Notes under the pieces: model-generated
What the model was told of the DNA's origin: nothing
Databases searched by the model: none
The model's input: only the letters and a program-made list of their open reading frames with translations
Shown here: positions 56,811 through 64,000 of the stretch, piece after piece
How positions within the stretch are numbered: the stretch's first letter is position 1
Layout of the letters: each line of letters starts with the position of its first letter
Assembly (NCBI RefSeq): GCF_009720655.1
Contig: NZ_WNKS01000015.1
Coordinates: forward strand, 1 to 64,000
Source: Rhodoblastus acidophilus
GTDB taxonomy: Bacteria > Pseudomonadota > Alphaproteobacteria > Rhizobiales > Beijerinckiaceae
Length of the DNA: 64,000 bases
Direction of reading: 5' to 3'
Made by a program: the position numbers and the translations under genes

Positions 56811-58132
56811 TCGACGTCCTCTGCCGCTGGGGTGGCGTCCAAGGCGCCGCGGCTGCGCCGAACGATGAAGGCTGGCCTGTCCGGCGCCGCGACGGGCTCG
56901 GGAACGAGGGGGGCCGAAGCCGGCTCGAGGCCGAGAATCCGCCGGACCTCGCGGAGGCAGTCCTTGCGGTCGTAGCGCGAAAGCGCCGTTTTGCGCGCGG
57001 CGGCGCCCAGGGCGGCGTGGTCGCCTGGATTGGCGAGGACGCGCGTCACCTTCTCGGCCAGCGCCGCGGGATCGTGAAACGGCGTCAGCAGTCCGTCGAC
57101 GCCGTCGGTGATGGCTTCCCGCACCGGCGCCGTGTCGGAGCCGATGATGACGCAGCCAAGCGCCATGGCCTCGACCATCGACCAGGACAGGACGAAGGGA
57201 AAGGTGAGATAGACGTGGACCGTCGTGGTCTGCAGCAACTGGACGAAACGGTCGTAGGGTTGCGGCGGCAGGAAGTGCACGCGCGACAGGTCGAGCCGGT
57301 CGGCCACCTCGTCGATATAGATCGACTTCCAGCTCTTGCCCTGCTCGGGCGCCGCTCCATACGACACGTCGTCGCCGCCGACGAGGACGACCTGCGCGTT
57401 GGGCCGCGCGGCGAGGATGGCGGGCAGCGCGCGCATGAAAATATGGTAGCCGCGCATGGGTTCGAGATTGCGAGCGATGAAGGTGACGATCTCGTCGCCG
57501 CGATAGAGCACCCGGCCGCCCGGCAGTTCGAACCGGGCATTCGGGTCGGGCGCCAGACGCTCGCCGTCGACGCCCTCGTGCACGACATGAATCTTCGAAT
57601 GAAATTCCCGCGGATAGGTCTGCTTCTGCCATTGCGTCGGCGAAAGGCCGAGATCGGCGTCCACCAGCGACAGCAGGGTCGCCGCGTTCTTGCAATGCAG
57701 CGTAATCAGGCCGTCGACGCCGAACTGGGGATCTTCGGGATCGAAATGGACGTCCTGGCCCTCCGGGCGATAATAGAATTCGCAGTAGATCGCGATTTTC
57801 GCTTCGGGAAAGCACGCGCGCAGCGGCAGGGTTTCGCCCCAGCCGCAATGGCCGACGATCAGGTCGGGAACAAAACCGCTGGCGCGCAATTCGCTCAGCG
57901 CGAAGAGAACCTCGGTGGCGCGGCGTCCCTCGATGTCGAGGCGGCGTGCGAACGGGTGAGTCTGTCCGACATTGAAGAACGGCATCCGATAGCGCAGCAA
58001 CTCCACGCCGGGGAGGTCCTGTGCGGTTTCGGAACCAATGGCGACGACGCGGTTGTCTGGAGATTTCGCCAGTTCTCCCGCCAAACCGCGGAACTGGGCG
58101 GGAAAATTGTTATGGATAAATAAGATCTGCAT
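56807..58132 (-). CDS. GT4-family glycosyltransferase
   Basis: A 441-residue GT-B fold enzyme. The N-terminal domain has FIHNNFPAQFRGLAGELA and IVGHCGWGETLPLRACFP. The C-terminal domain has the nucleotide-sugar segment LSWSMVEAMALGCVIIGSDT with the EX7E-type glutamate, followed by PVREAITDGVDGLL. A 40-residue Pro/Ala tail is added at the end. It is the first gene of the overlapping chain GT4-methyltransferase-GT2-GT2. A terminator separates it from the RTX-like gene upstream. Confidence 0.87.
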   Translation of the reverse strand: MQILFIHNNFPAQFRGLAGELAKSPDNRVVAIGSETAQDLPGVELLRYRMPFFNVGQTHPFARRLDIEGRRATEVLFALSELRASGFVPDLIVGHCGWGETLPLRACFPEAKIAIYCEFYYRPEGQDVHFDPEDPQFGVDGLITLHCKNAATLLSLVDADLGLSPTQWQKQTYPREFHSKIHVVHEGVDGERLAPDPNARFELPGGRVLYRGDEIVTFIARNLEPMRGYHIFMRALPAILAARPNAQVVLVGGDDVSYGAAPEQGKSWKSIYIDEVADRLDLSRVHFLPPQPYDRFVQLLQTTTVHVYLTFPFVLSWSMVEAMALGCVIIGSDTAPVREAITDGVDGLLTPFHDPAALAEKVTRVLANPGDHAALGAAARKTALSRYDRKDCLREVRRILGLEPASAPLVPEPVAAPDRPAFIVRRSRGALDATPAAEDVE

Positions 58133-58240
58133 ACCGCTCTTCTCGCCAGGCCCGTGGGCGACGGGCCTTGCAACCCTTGATCATGCAATTTCTGCGCGAA
58201 AGATAGCGCGCGCGCGGGCCAAGGTTAACCCCGGCCGAGC

Positions 58241-58274
58241 CAAAAGAAAACGCCGCGCGGATCCCGCGCGGCGT
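58241..58274 (-). terminator. Intrinsic terminator after RTX-like gene
   Basis: On the minus strand an 11-bp stem (ACGCCGCGCGG / CCGCGCGGCGT, 3-nt loop) is followed by TTTTCTTTT, 23 bp after the RTX-like stop. It should end that transcript before the GT4 gene. Confidence 0.88.
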
Positions 58275-58296
58275 CTTGTGTGTCGAACAGCGCCGA

Positions 58297-59604
58297 TCAG
58301 GTGTTGTTCTTGAAGGTGTTGAAGTCCGACAGGTCCGCCGCCTGGCCCCAGGTGAGATGAACGTTCTGATCCACGGTGAGCGAATGATTGCCGAACGTGA
58401 ACGTGGTCGTGCCATCGTTGTGGGTGACGCCGGTGATGGCTTTGCCCTGATCCACGATGTTGACGGTCGTGCCCGTGCTTGTGCCAGCAAGCACCGTCGC
58501 GTTCGACTCGGAGCTCCAGTAGTTGACGGTATCGTTGCCCGCAGCGCCGAGAATGCTCGAGCTGCCGGTGTTGGTGAGGTTGACCACGTCGTCGGCGGAG
58601 CCGAGCTTGATGGTGTCGCTGCCCTCGCCGTTCCAGACGAACAGTTTTCCCGTGCCGCCTTCGATCGAGGCGTTGCCCATGCCCAGACCGATGTACATGT
58701 TGTTCTCGCCAGCGACGATGTTGGACATCGCTCCAGCGACCGTGGCGCCAACGACTTCCGTGACGCCCGTGCCCGAATGCAGGGTGTCGCCGACGGCGAC
58801 ACCGTAGATGTCGGTGTGGGCGCCAGAGTAGATGGTGTCGCTGCCGGAGCCGGTGAAGATGGTGTTATTGCCGTCCGTCCAGTGTTGGCCGGTGCCGTCG
58901 TTGTTCCATCCGTAGATGACGTCGTTGCCGTTCCAGGTGTTGACCACATCGTTGCCGGAGGCGGTATAGAGCGTATCCGCCGAGGTCGACCACTGACCGC
59001 CGTTGAGGACTTGATTCGCGCCGTTGCCGGCGTGCACGGCGCTCAGGCCGCCGCCCCACAACACGTCCGAACCATTGCCGCCCCAAAGCGTGTTGGCGTA
59101 ATGCGTCACCGAATCCGTTCCGCCGATGATCGTGGAATGGCCGGACGCGTTTTCGCCGGTGCCGCTGGCCACGAACGGTCCCTGGGCAAGGGTGATGGTC
59201 TCGCCTGCGCCGCTGCCCCACACGTTATCCAGCGCAGAACCCAGGTTGGCGATGGTCAGATTTTCCCCGTTGACGTTGGCGCCGGTCACGAAAAAGTTGC
59301 CGCCGGCGCTGTCCGTGACGTTGATCGTGGGCGTGCCAACCACAACCTCACCGTTGATGAGGTCGACCGACGGTTGCGCGTCGGCGATCAGCAATTGCCC
59401 GCTCGTGGTGAAATTGCTGAAGCCCACCGTCGAGGCGTCGAAAGTATGGGGAAGACCCTGGTCGACATAGGTCGTCAAGATCGTCCCCGACCCCAGATTG
59501 GCGACGTTCAAGGCCGCTTCAACCGCTGCCTGGGTTGACGCGCTCACGGTTCCGCCAAGTAGTGCTTCAAGAGATGATTTGTGGAGATTGTATGTAAAAG
59601 TCAC
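58297..59604 (-). CDS. RTX-like secreted repeat protein
   Basis: A 435-residue acidic, Gly/Asn/Thr-rich protein without cysteine or signal peptide. It has degenerate calcium-binding nonapeptides such as GGNGSDVLWGG (175-185), GSGSDTIYSG and GEGSDTIKLG, consistent with a beta-roll folded outside the cell after type I secretion. The first about 50 residues and the last 35 are non-repetitive; the latter may carry the uncleaved C-terminal secretion signal. No type I secretion genes are in the window. It follows the unknown 300-residue gene by 42 bp and sits next to the glycosyltransferase chain, so it could be a surface-layer or matrix protein. Confidence 0.78.
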   Translation of the reverse strand: MTFTYNLHKSSLEALLGGTVSASTQAAVEAALNVANLGSGTILTTYVDQGLPHTFDASTVGFSNFTTSGQLLIADAQPSVDLINGEVVVGTPTINVTDSAGGNFFVTGANVNGENLTIANLGSALDNVWGSGAGETITLAQGPFVASGTGENASGHSTIIGGTDSVTHYANTLWGGNGSDVLWGGGLSAVHAGNGANQVLNGGQWSTSADTLYTASGNDVVNTWNGNDVIYGWNNDGTGQHWTDGNNTIFTGSGSDTIYSGAHTDIYGVAVGDTLHSGTGVTEVVGATVAGAMSNIVAGENNMYIGLGMGNASIEGGTGKLFVWNGEGSDTIKLGSADDVVNLTNTGSSSILGAAGNDTVNYWSSESNATVLAGTSTGTTVNIVDQGKAITGVTHNDGTTTFTFGNHSLTVDQNVHLTWGQAADLSDFNTFKNNT

Positions 59605-59646
59605 AGCCGCCCCCGCCTGTTGTAATCAAAAGTCCGAAATTTCCGC

Positions 59647-60549
59647 TCAGGCGCTCGCCATGGCGCGGAAAACCTTCAACTTGGACTCGGACGGAGGATC
59701 CGCCAGAGTCCGCTCATTCGCCGCAGGATCCCCGAAGGAGGCCGCGACCAATCTCAATTGCAGCCCCACGAGCGGGTCCAGGCCCGCGGCGCCGACGATC
59801 TCAACTTCGCGCCCGCGGCGGTTGACCACGGGAGACCCGAGGAACAGACCGCTGGCGACGATTTCAAAATTTCCCGCTGACGCCCCCGACAGGCGCATCC
59901 GCAACCCGGCCAGCGGCAACGCGCGCCGGCGTGTGCCGACGAAGCTTCCGGGGCCCGCCCAGTCCAGCCAGCGCGGCGGATTGGTGGCCAGAAGCGGTTG
60001 CAATTCGACAGAGACTCCGTCCGGCAGCGCGCCGCGCACTTCCAGCCCCTCGATGGGCGCCGGCGCGTCGGGGCCGGCGATCCAGGCTCCCATCGCGACC
60101 TCGATGTCGCCGCGCCGGGAGACATGCGCCAGAATGGTCGGCGGGGCTTGGATCGCAGGCGCGATGGACGCCTCGGCGGCAGAGGTCTTCTCGCCGCCCG
60201 CCAGGGGCTCCATGCGCAACGAAGCTTCAAGGGGGTCGCCGGGATTCTGGGCGACGATCTTGACGATGAGGCTTCCGCTCTGTTCGGCGCGCACGATGGC
60301 GAAATCGCCAGGCGCCGAAAGAAACCCGGCAACGACGCCGGGAGGGGAAATGACCTCGATGAAAGGAGCGCTCGCCGAGGCCGGCCTCACGACGGCGAAA
60401 GGGGAGCTGCCGTTCGCGGCGCCGGTTGCGTAACGCAAAAGAAACAACCCACGGTTTACCGTGATCGCCGTTTCCTGCTCTTGCGTCACTTGCGCCAATA
60501 CACCCTCCAGCCGCTTGAACGACCTCGAAATGGTTACCAACCACTTCAT
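59647..60549 (-). CDS. Unknown 300-residue protein upstream of RTX-like gene
   Basis: No family is recognised. The protein lacks cysteine, signal peptide and membrane helices. It is rich in Ala, Pro, Gly and Leu, with an N-terminal part (MKWLVTISRSFKRLEGVLAQ) of mixed helix and a predicted beta-rich remainder with two similar segments (SFVGTRRRALPLAGLRMRLS and SPVVNRRGREVEIVGAAGL). The stop lies 42 bp before the RTX-like start, suggesting co-transcription. GTTACC-type motifs crowd the region just upstream of the ATG. It may assist folding, secretion or anchoring of the RTX-like product, but that is only positional. Confidence 0.68.
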   Translation of the reverse strand: MKWLVTISRSFKRLEGVLAQVTQEQETAITVNRGLFLLRYATGAANGSSPFAVVRPASASAPFIEVISPPGVVAGFLSAPGDFAIVRAEQSGSLIVKIVAQNPGDPLEASLRMEPLAGGEKTSAAEASIAPAIQAPPTILAHVSRRGDIEVAMGAWIAGPDAPAPIEGLEVRGALPDGVSVELQPLLATNPPRWLDWAGPGSFVGTRRRALPLAGLRMRLSGASAGNFEIVASGLFLGSPVVNRRGREVEIVGAAGLDPLVGLQLRLVAASFGDPAANERTLADPPSESKLKVFRAMASA

Positions 60550-60582
60550 GGTTTACGATGAGTAACCGTTACGTTTGGTAAC
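60532..60582. promoter_or_regulatory. Cluster of GTTACC/GTAACC motifs at gene start
   Basis: GGTTACC (60532-60538), GGTTTAC (60550-60556), GTAACC (60562-60567), GTTAC (60568-60572) and GGTAAC (60577-60582) alternate in orientation around the ATG at 60549. The spacing suggests a multi-site operator for an unidentified regulator. Confidence 0.4.
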
Positions 60583-61431
60583 ATCGGCGTACCCGCTTTT
60601 CCAGCCCAAATTTCTGTCCTGCATCGTAATTTGGCGCCGCAAGGACGCTGTCTGGCCACAAATATGGCGGCGAGGCTCGTCTTGAAGGCGAGAAAACCAA
60701 TATGAAACAATGGCAAGTGGTGGAGGGGTCACGGGCGCCGCGGGATACTGTGTGAAATACGTAGGGAATGTCAGCGCACGCGATAAAGATGAGGAAGCCG
60801 TTTTTTGTCCTGCTTGATCAAACCTGAGGCAATTCAACCGAAAGTAGAAATTGGGTATTGGGGGTGTAATGGCGAGTTGTCGTCGTAACGCTCGGAGAAT
60901 ATGGAAAAAGGCTCGGACACAGCGGGCGCTGGCGTGTCGGCGGCGGCTGGAGGCTCTGCCGCGAATACCACTTATGGATGTGGGTATCCGTCGCCGCGCC
61001 ATCGCGGCATCGGGTGGGGAAGCCCCTTAAGAATCAAGGAGGCGCCGCATAAGCGCGGCAGGTTGTGCTGCAACCTGGAGATTGGAGCCTTGGGGTCTGG
61101 TTGTGGGCAAATTCGCGCCATGGGTTGCGCTTCGCGCGCGCAATTGCGCCAAGCGCCTGACTTTGGCGGCGTTTATGTGTTTTTGGTATGGCTGATCGTG
61201 CGCGGGGGCAGTCCTGGCGGCGTGATTCTCGCCGACGCTCCGGGCGCGCGCGTGGATCGCGTCATGTTGCGCTGACTCGCGCGGCGTCGGTTGACCCCGG
61301 TCTCACGGGAGGGCGCCTGGAGCGCGCTCGCCGTCCTCGCGTTCGCCGGATGCGCTATTGTTCGGGGTTGAAGCGTTGCTGAAAACGCCCTGAGCGGAGC
61401 GCTTGCGTCGAATCGCTCCGCCGACGCGGAA
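60550..61431. other. 882-bp region with no supportable gene
   Basis: The left end holds the GTTACC/GTAACC motif group and the promoter of the minus-strand gene at 60549. The rest is less GC-rich and carries only short open frames with no protein character. A small hairpin CAGGTTG / CAACCTG lies at 61059-61077. Remnants of a lost gene or an untranslated RNA are possible, but nothing is demonstrable. Confidence 0.5.
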
Positions 61432-61554
61432 TACGATTTCCGAAGGATCAGTTCGGAAATCGTATTCCGCTCGCGCGGAAATCCGCCCTTCGCCCGAAGG
61501 ATTTCCGCGCGATTTCGTTTTCGCGGATTGCGAAGCGATCTTGCGGAAACCGTA
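61432..61554 (-). repeat. TA-flanked palindromic element, 123-bp copy abutting greA stop
   Basis: TACGATTTCCG...CGGAAACCGTA, exactly 123 bp, several substitutions relative to the 11653 copy. Its last base touches the greA TGA stop (complement of 61555-61557). Here the non-hairpin end is gene-proximal, opposite to the asmA and dps cases. Confidence 0.87.
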
Positions 61555-62028
61555 TCAGATGAATTCCACCTTGAGGATTTCGTAGCTCTTGCCGCCGCCG
61601 GGCGTGTTGACCTCGACGGTGTCGCCCACCTTCTTACCGATCAGCGCCCGCGAAATCGGCGAGGAAATCGAGATTCGGCCGGATTTCACGTCGGCCTCGG
61701 TGTCGCCGACGATCTGGTAGCGCTTCTCTTCCTCGGTGTCCTCGTCGATCAGCGTGAGGGTCGCGCCGAACTTGACGCTGTTGCCGGACAATTTGCCGAC
61801 ATCGATGACGTCGGCGCGGGCGATCTTGTCTTCGAGCTCGGCGATTCGGCCTTCGTTCAGCGACTGCGATTCCTTGGCCGCGTGGTATTCGGCGTTTTCG
61901 GACAGGTCGCCATGGGAGCGCGCCTCGGAGATGGCCTCGACGATGCGCGGACGCTCCACCTGCTGGCGATGCTTCAATTCCGCTTCCAGCGCAGCGAAGC
62001 CGGCGGCGGTCATGGGCAGCTTTTCCAT
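61555..62028 (-). CDS. greA: Transcription elongation factor GreA
   Basis: A 157-residue factor that enters the RNA polymerase secondary channel and stimulates cleavage of backtracked RNA. The N-terminal coiled coil carries the acidic tip within [14 protein letters not shown] (residues 40-53), and the C-terminal FKBP-like domain has [14 protein letters not shown]. Full length, normal start and standard stop. It is followed without a single spare base by a TA-flanked repeat. Confidence 0.96.
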   Translation of the reverse strand: MEKLPMTAAGFAALEAELKHRQQVERPRIVEAISEARSHGDLSENAEYHAAKESQSLNEGRIAELEDKIARADVIDVGKLSGNSVKFGATLTLIDEDTEEEKRYQIVGDTEADVKSGRISISSPISRALIGKKVGDTVEVNTPGGGKSYEILKVEFI

Positions 62029-62355
62029 CCTTACGTCTTTCGTTGGTGGCGGTCCGGTTCGGACGCGCCGGGTTTAAATGCGCAACGCGCCCGTGGGGCG
62101 CGTCGGACTTGCACAAAAAGGGGCGTCATGATCGTACAGTCGGCGCTTCAGGTCAATCGCGTTCGGACGAAGGCATTGCGTGGACAACGGAGGCGGCAAG
62201 GAGCCTAGAACCCCGGTCCAATTCAAATTGCAAAGCTGGCGTCCATATGTTTACTTTGCCGCGAGCTGTCATGGTGTTCGAAAGCGTCGCGGAGATTCTT
62301 ATCTCCGCAGCGCTGAGTCTTGTTAGGTTGAATTCAGAGCGCTGGGGCGTTTTTA
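62029..62355. other. Divergent greA / membrane-protein intergenic region
   Basis: About 327 bp with no gene visible. It contains promoters for both directions and a perfect GCGGAGAT / ATCTCCGC stem with TCTT loop at 62289-62308, 47 bp before the membrane-protein start, which may sit in its 5' leader. Confidence 0.5.
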
Positions 62356-64000
62356 ATGAATGCGTTGAAGTGCACGATGTCATTGTTACTTAAAATGTTG
62401 GTTTGCGCTTTTGCGTCGGCCGTCTTCGTGAGGCTGTATTTGCGACATGAGCAGCCTTTGTATATCTGGGATCTCGGCATATACTGGGATGCGTTCAAGG
62501 TCTATGGTCGCGAAGCCGCGGCCCATGGTCCCTGGCTCAAGGCTCTGCGCCAGTCCGTGGCCCACGACGAATACAACGCCGCCGCGGTCGTTCCGCTGAT
62601 TCCCGTCTATCGGCTCTTTGGCGGCGACCGGCTCGTCTATGTCACCGCCGTCGCGGCCCTCTATCTGACGCCCGCCGCGATGATCGCCGCGCACATCGCC
62701 AGGCGGTCCAGCGCGCCGGGCTGGTGGACGGCCGCGCTGGCGCTGTTCGCCGCCCTGTTCTCTCCGCTGTTCTGGAACCCGACCATTCGCGGCTATCTCG
62801 ACATGATCGGGCTGATCCCGTTCGGCGCCGCCACATGGATCGTCCTGAGGTCGCGATTTCTCACCAGGGCGTCCGTTTACGAAGCCTTGGGCTTCGGCCT
62901 CGCGATCTGGCTGACGTTCGTGTTCCGGCGATGGTACGCTTTTTCGCTGATCGCGCTCATCGCCGCTTCGCTCGCGGTCGCCGTGGCGCTGCTGGCGGCG
63001 AATCGGCCCTTCAGCCTGGCGGCGGCGCGGCGGACCGCCCTGATCTACGTCCTGGCCGGCGTGGCCTGCCTGAGTCCGGCGCTGGCGTTCCAGGCGCCGC
63101 TGCTGCTCCAGATTCTCGACACCAACTACGCCCTGGCCTTTTCGGCCTATCAGGCCAGCGCCGCCGACCAGTTGCGCTCCTATTACGCGAATTTCGGCGC
63201 CTTCATGCTGGCCTTCGCCGCGGTCGGACTGGGCTACGACCTCTGGCGGCGCCGCTTCGAAAGTTTGTTCTGCGCGGCTGTCGCGGTGCTGACCGGCGTC
63301 CTGTTCGCCCGGGTGCAGGCGCCGTCCCCGCAGCATTTCCTGCCCGTCGCCTTCCTGCTGTTTCCCGCGTATTTTTCCGGGCTGTCGTTGGCCTCAAGCC
63401 GACTTGTTCTCATCTCCCGTCCGCTCATCTGCGGCTTGATCGCCCTGAACTTTCTGACCGTCTATCTGAAGGAGTGGCCCGCGCCTGCGAATTTTTTGCG
63501 CGCGCCCTTTCCTGAAGCGCGCTTCCTGCCCTTGCGCATCAACCATTTCGACGAGGTCCAGCGTCTGCTCCGCGATCTCAAGGCGCTGCCGCGCGACGGC
63601 AAGATCACGGTTTTCGCCTCGTCGCTGCTGTTGTCGGAATCGCTGTTCTACGCGCTGGATGAAGAGATTCGCCCGCGCCTGCTTTGGCCGGGACACGTGG
63701 ATTTGCGCGACCGTTTTCACTGGGAGGTTCTTCGCGGGGACTATTTTGTCGTCGGCGCGCCGACGCCGACGGACTTGCCGCGCTCCAGCCAGCGCGTCAT
63801 CACCTATCCCGCCGAGGAGATCGCCAACGGCACGGGAATCGGCGCCGGTCTCGAACGGATCGTCGGCCCCTACACGCTGGGCAACGAAGCGCTGGCTTAT
63901 GTTTACAAGCGCAACGCACCCATTGCCGCCGACGCCGTCGCCGGGCTGGCCGAGCGGCTCTATGCGCACTATCCCGAGTGGCGGCGGGACGATCAGGGCG
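62356..64000 (+). CDS. Polytopic membrane protein, GT-C glycosyltransferase-like (3' end cut by window)
   Basis: An uninterrupted frame of 548 codons that runs off the right edge, so the C-terminus is missing. ATG at 62356 opens a short basic leader and a first helix (about residues 9-29). A periplasmic loop follows with WDLGIYWDAF (38-47), whose acidic residues recall the catalytic Asp of GT-C lipid-linked-sugar transferases. About nine further hydrophobic helices extend to roughly residue 370. The remainder is a soluble domain (LRINHFDEVQRLLRDLKALP, then RDRFHWEVLRGDYFVVG). It probably transfers a sugar from a polyprenyl carrier outside the membrane, but no family is certain. Internal ATGs at 62377 and 62395 are alternative starts. 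Confidence 0.78.
   Translation, partial: MNALKCTMSLLLKMLVCAFASAVFVRLYLRHEQPLYIWDLGIYWDAFKVYGREAAAHGPWLKALRQSVAHDEYNAAAVVPLIPVYRLFGGDRLVYVTAVAALYLTPAAMIAAHIARRSSAPGWWTAALALFAALFSPLFWNPTIRGYLDMIGLIPFGAATWIVLRSRFLTRASVYEALGFGLAIWLTFVFRRWYAFSLIALIAASLAVAVALLAANRPFSLAAARRTALIYVLAGVACLSPALAFQAPLLLQILDTNYALAFSAYQASAADQLRSYYANFGAFMLAFAAVGLGYDLWRRRFESLFCAAVAVLTGVLFARVQAPSPQHFLPVAFLLFPAYFSGLSLASSRLVLISRPLICGLIALNFLTVYLKEWPAPANFLRAPFPEARFLPLRINHFDEVQRLLRDLKALPRDGKITVFASSLLLSESLFYALDEEIRPRLLWPGHVDLRDRFHWEVLRGDYFVVGAPTPTDLPRSSQRVITYPAEEIANGTGIGAGLERIVGPYTLGNEALAYVYKRNAPIAADAVAGLAERLYAHYPEWRRDDQG

Noticed and set aside
58297-59604. Twelve N-x-S/T sequons in the RTX-like protein as evidence of N-glycosylation
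   Set aside because: The protein is about one tenth Asn and nearly a quarter Ser+Thr, so roughly this number is expected from composition alone.
60553-61275. Two short frames (about 149 and 124 codons) in the gap before greA
   Set aside because: No ribosome site, no domain character, and proline/arginine-rich composition typical of chance frames.
62386-63336. Minus-strand frame opposite the membrane protein
   Set aside because: Composition is Arg/Gln/Gly-rich low complexity; the plus-strand frame has clear membrane helices and continues to the edge.

Overview
The window is a GC-rich chromosomal stretch from an alphaproteobacterium, most likely of the order Hyphomicrobiales (Rhizobiales). 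Supporting signs are alphaproteobacterial-type gene sets (dxs/tlyA/rlmD, MeaB, ppdK), a GTTC-N7-GTTC SOS box, and dense families of short palindromic repeats. A MxaD-like SRPBCC protein coupled to a YVTN beta-propeller hints at a methylotroph, but that is inference. No rRNA, tRNA, CRISPR array, prophage or intact insertion sequence was seen. I call 47 protein genes; the last runs off the right edge.

Layout. 0.4-8.2 kb: a small lytic transglycosylase, then a minus-strand run tlyA-rlmD-FAD oxidase, separated from dxs by a plus-strand CorA-like gene. 8.4-13.5 kb: ppdK, a 784-bp non-coding block (parS-like palindrome, promoter-like hexamer, strong hairpin, repeat copies), yjbQ and meaB. 13.6-18.7 kb: a CusB-CusA-CusF copper/silver efflux operon with a Cys/His-rich leader gene. 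18.7-24.3 kb: a complete cecR-ybhG-ybhF-ybhS-ybhR type ABC exporter operon whose five genes overlap or nearly touch. 25-33 kb: ugd, then a fatty-acid beta-oxidation operon (thiolase, HCDH-ECH fusion, acyl-CoA dehydrogenase) and a thioesterase. 33.4-42.9 kb: a PcrA/UvrD helicase, AsmA-like protein, SRPBCC + beta-propeller pair, fumC and dps. 43-46.2 kb: a second UvrD-like helicase coupled to dinB under a probable LexA box. 46.3-51 kb: an orphan HigA-like antitoxin, cysG-ybiB, a PfkB kinase and a GntR regulator. 51.2-60.5 kb: a minus-strand surface-polysaccharide or glycoprotein locus (two very large GT2 proteins, a methyltransferase, a GT4 enzyme, an RTX-like secreted protein and an unknown 300-residue protein). 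61.5-64 kb: greA and the 5' part of a polytopic GT-C-like membrane protein.

The most distinctive structural signal is repeats. A 123-bp element with inverted ends and flanking TA is present five times (four full-length copies, two of them identical over 123 bp, and one 87-bp deletion form). Three copies directly abut gene stop codons. At least two further palindromic repeat families are present, and one copy is read into the N-terminus of the beta-propeller gene. A 19-bp tandem repeat grows out of the ugd stop codon.
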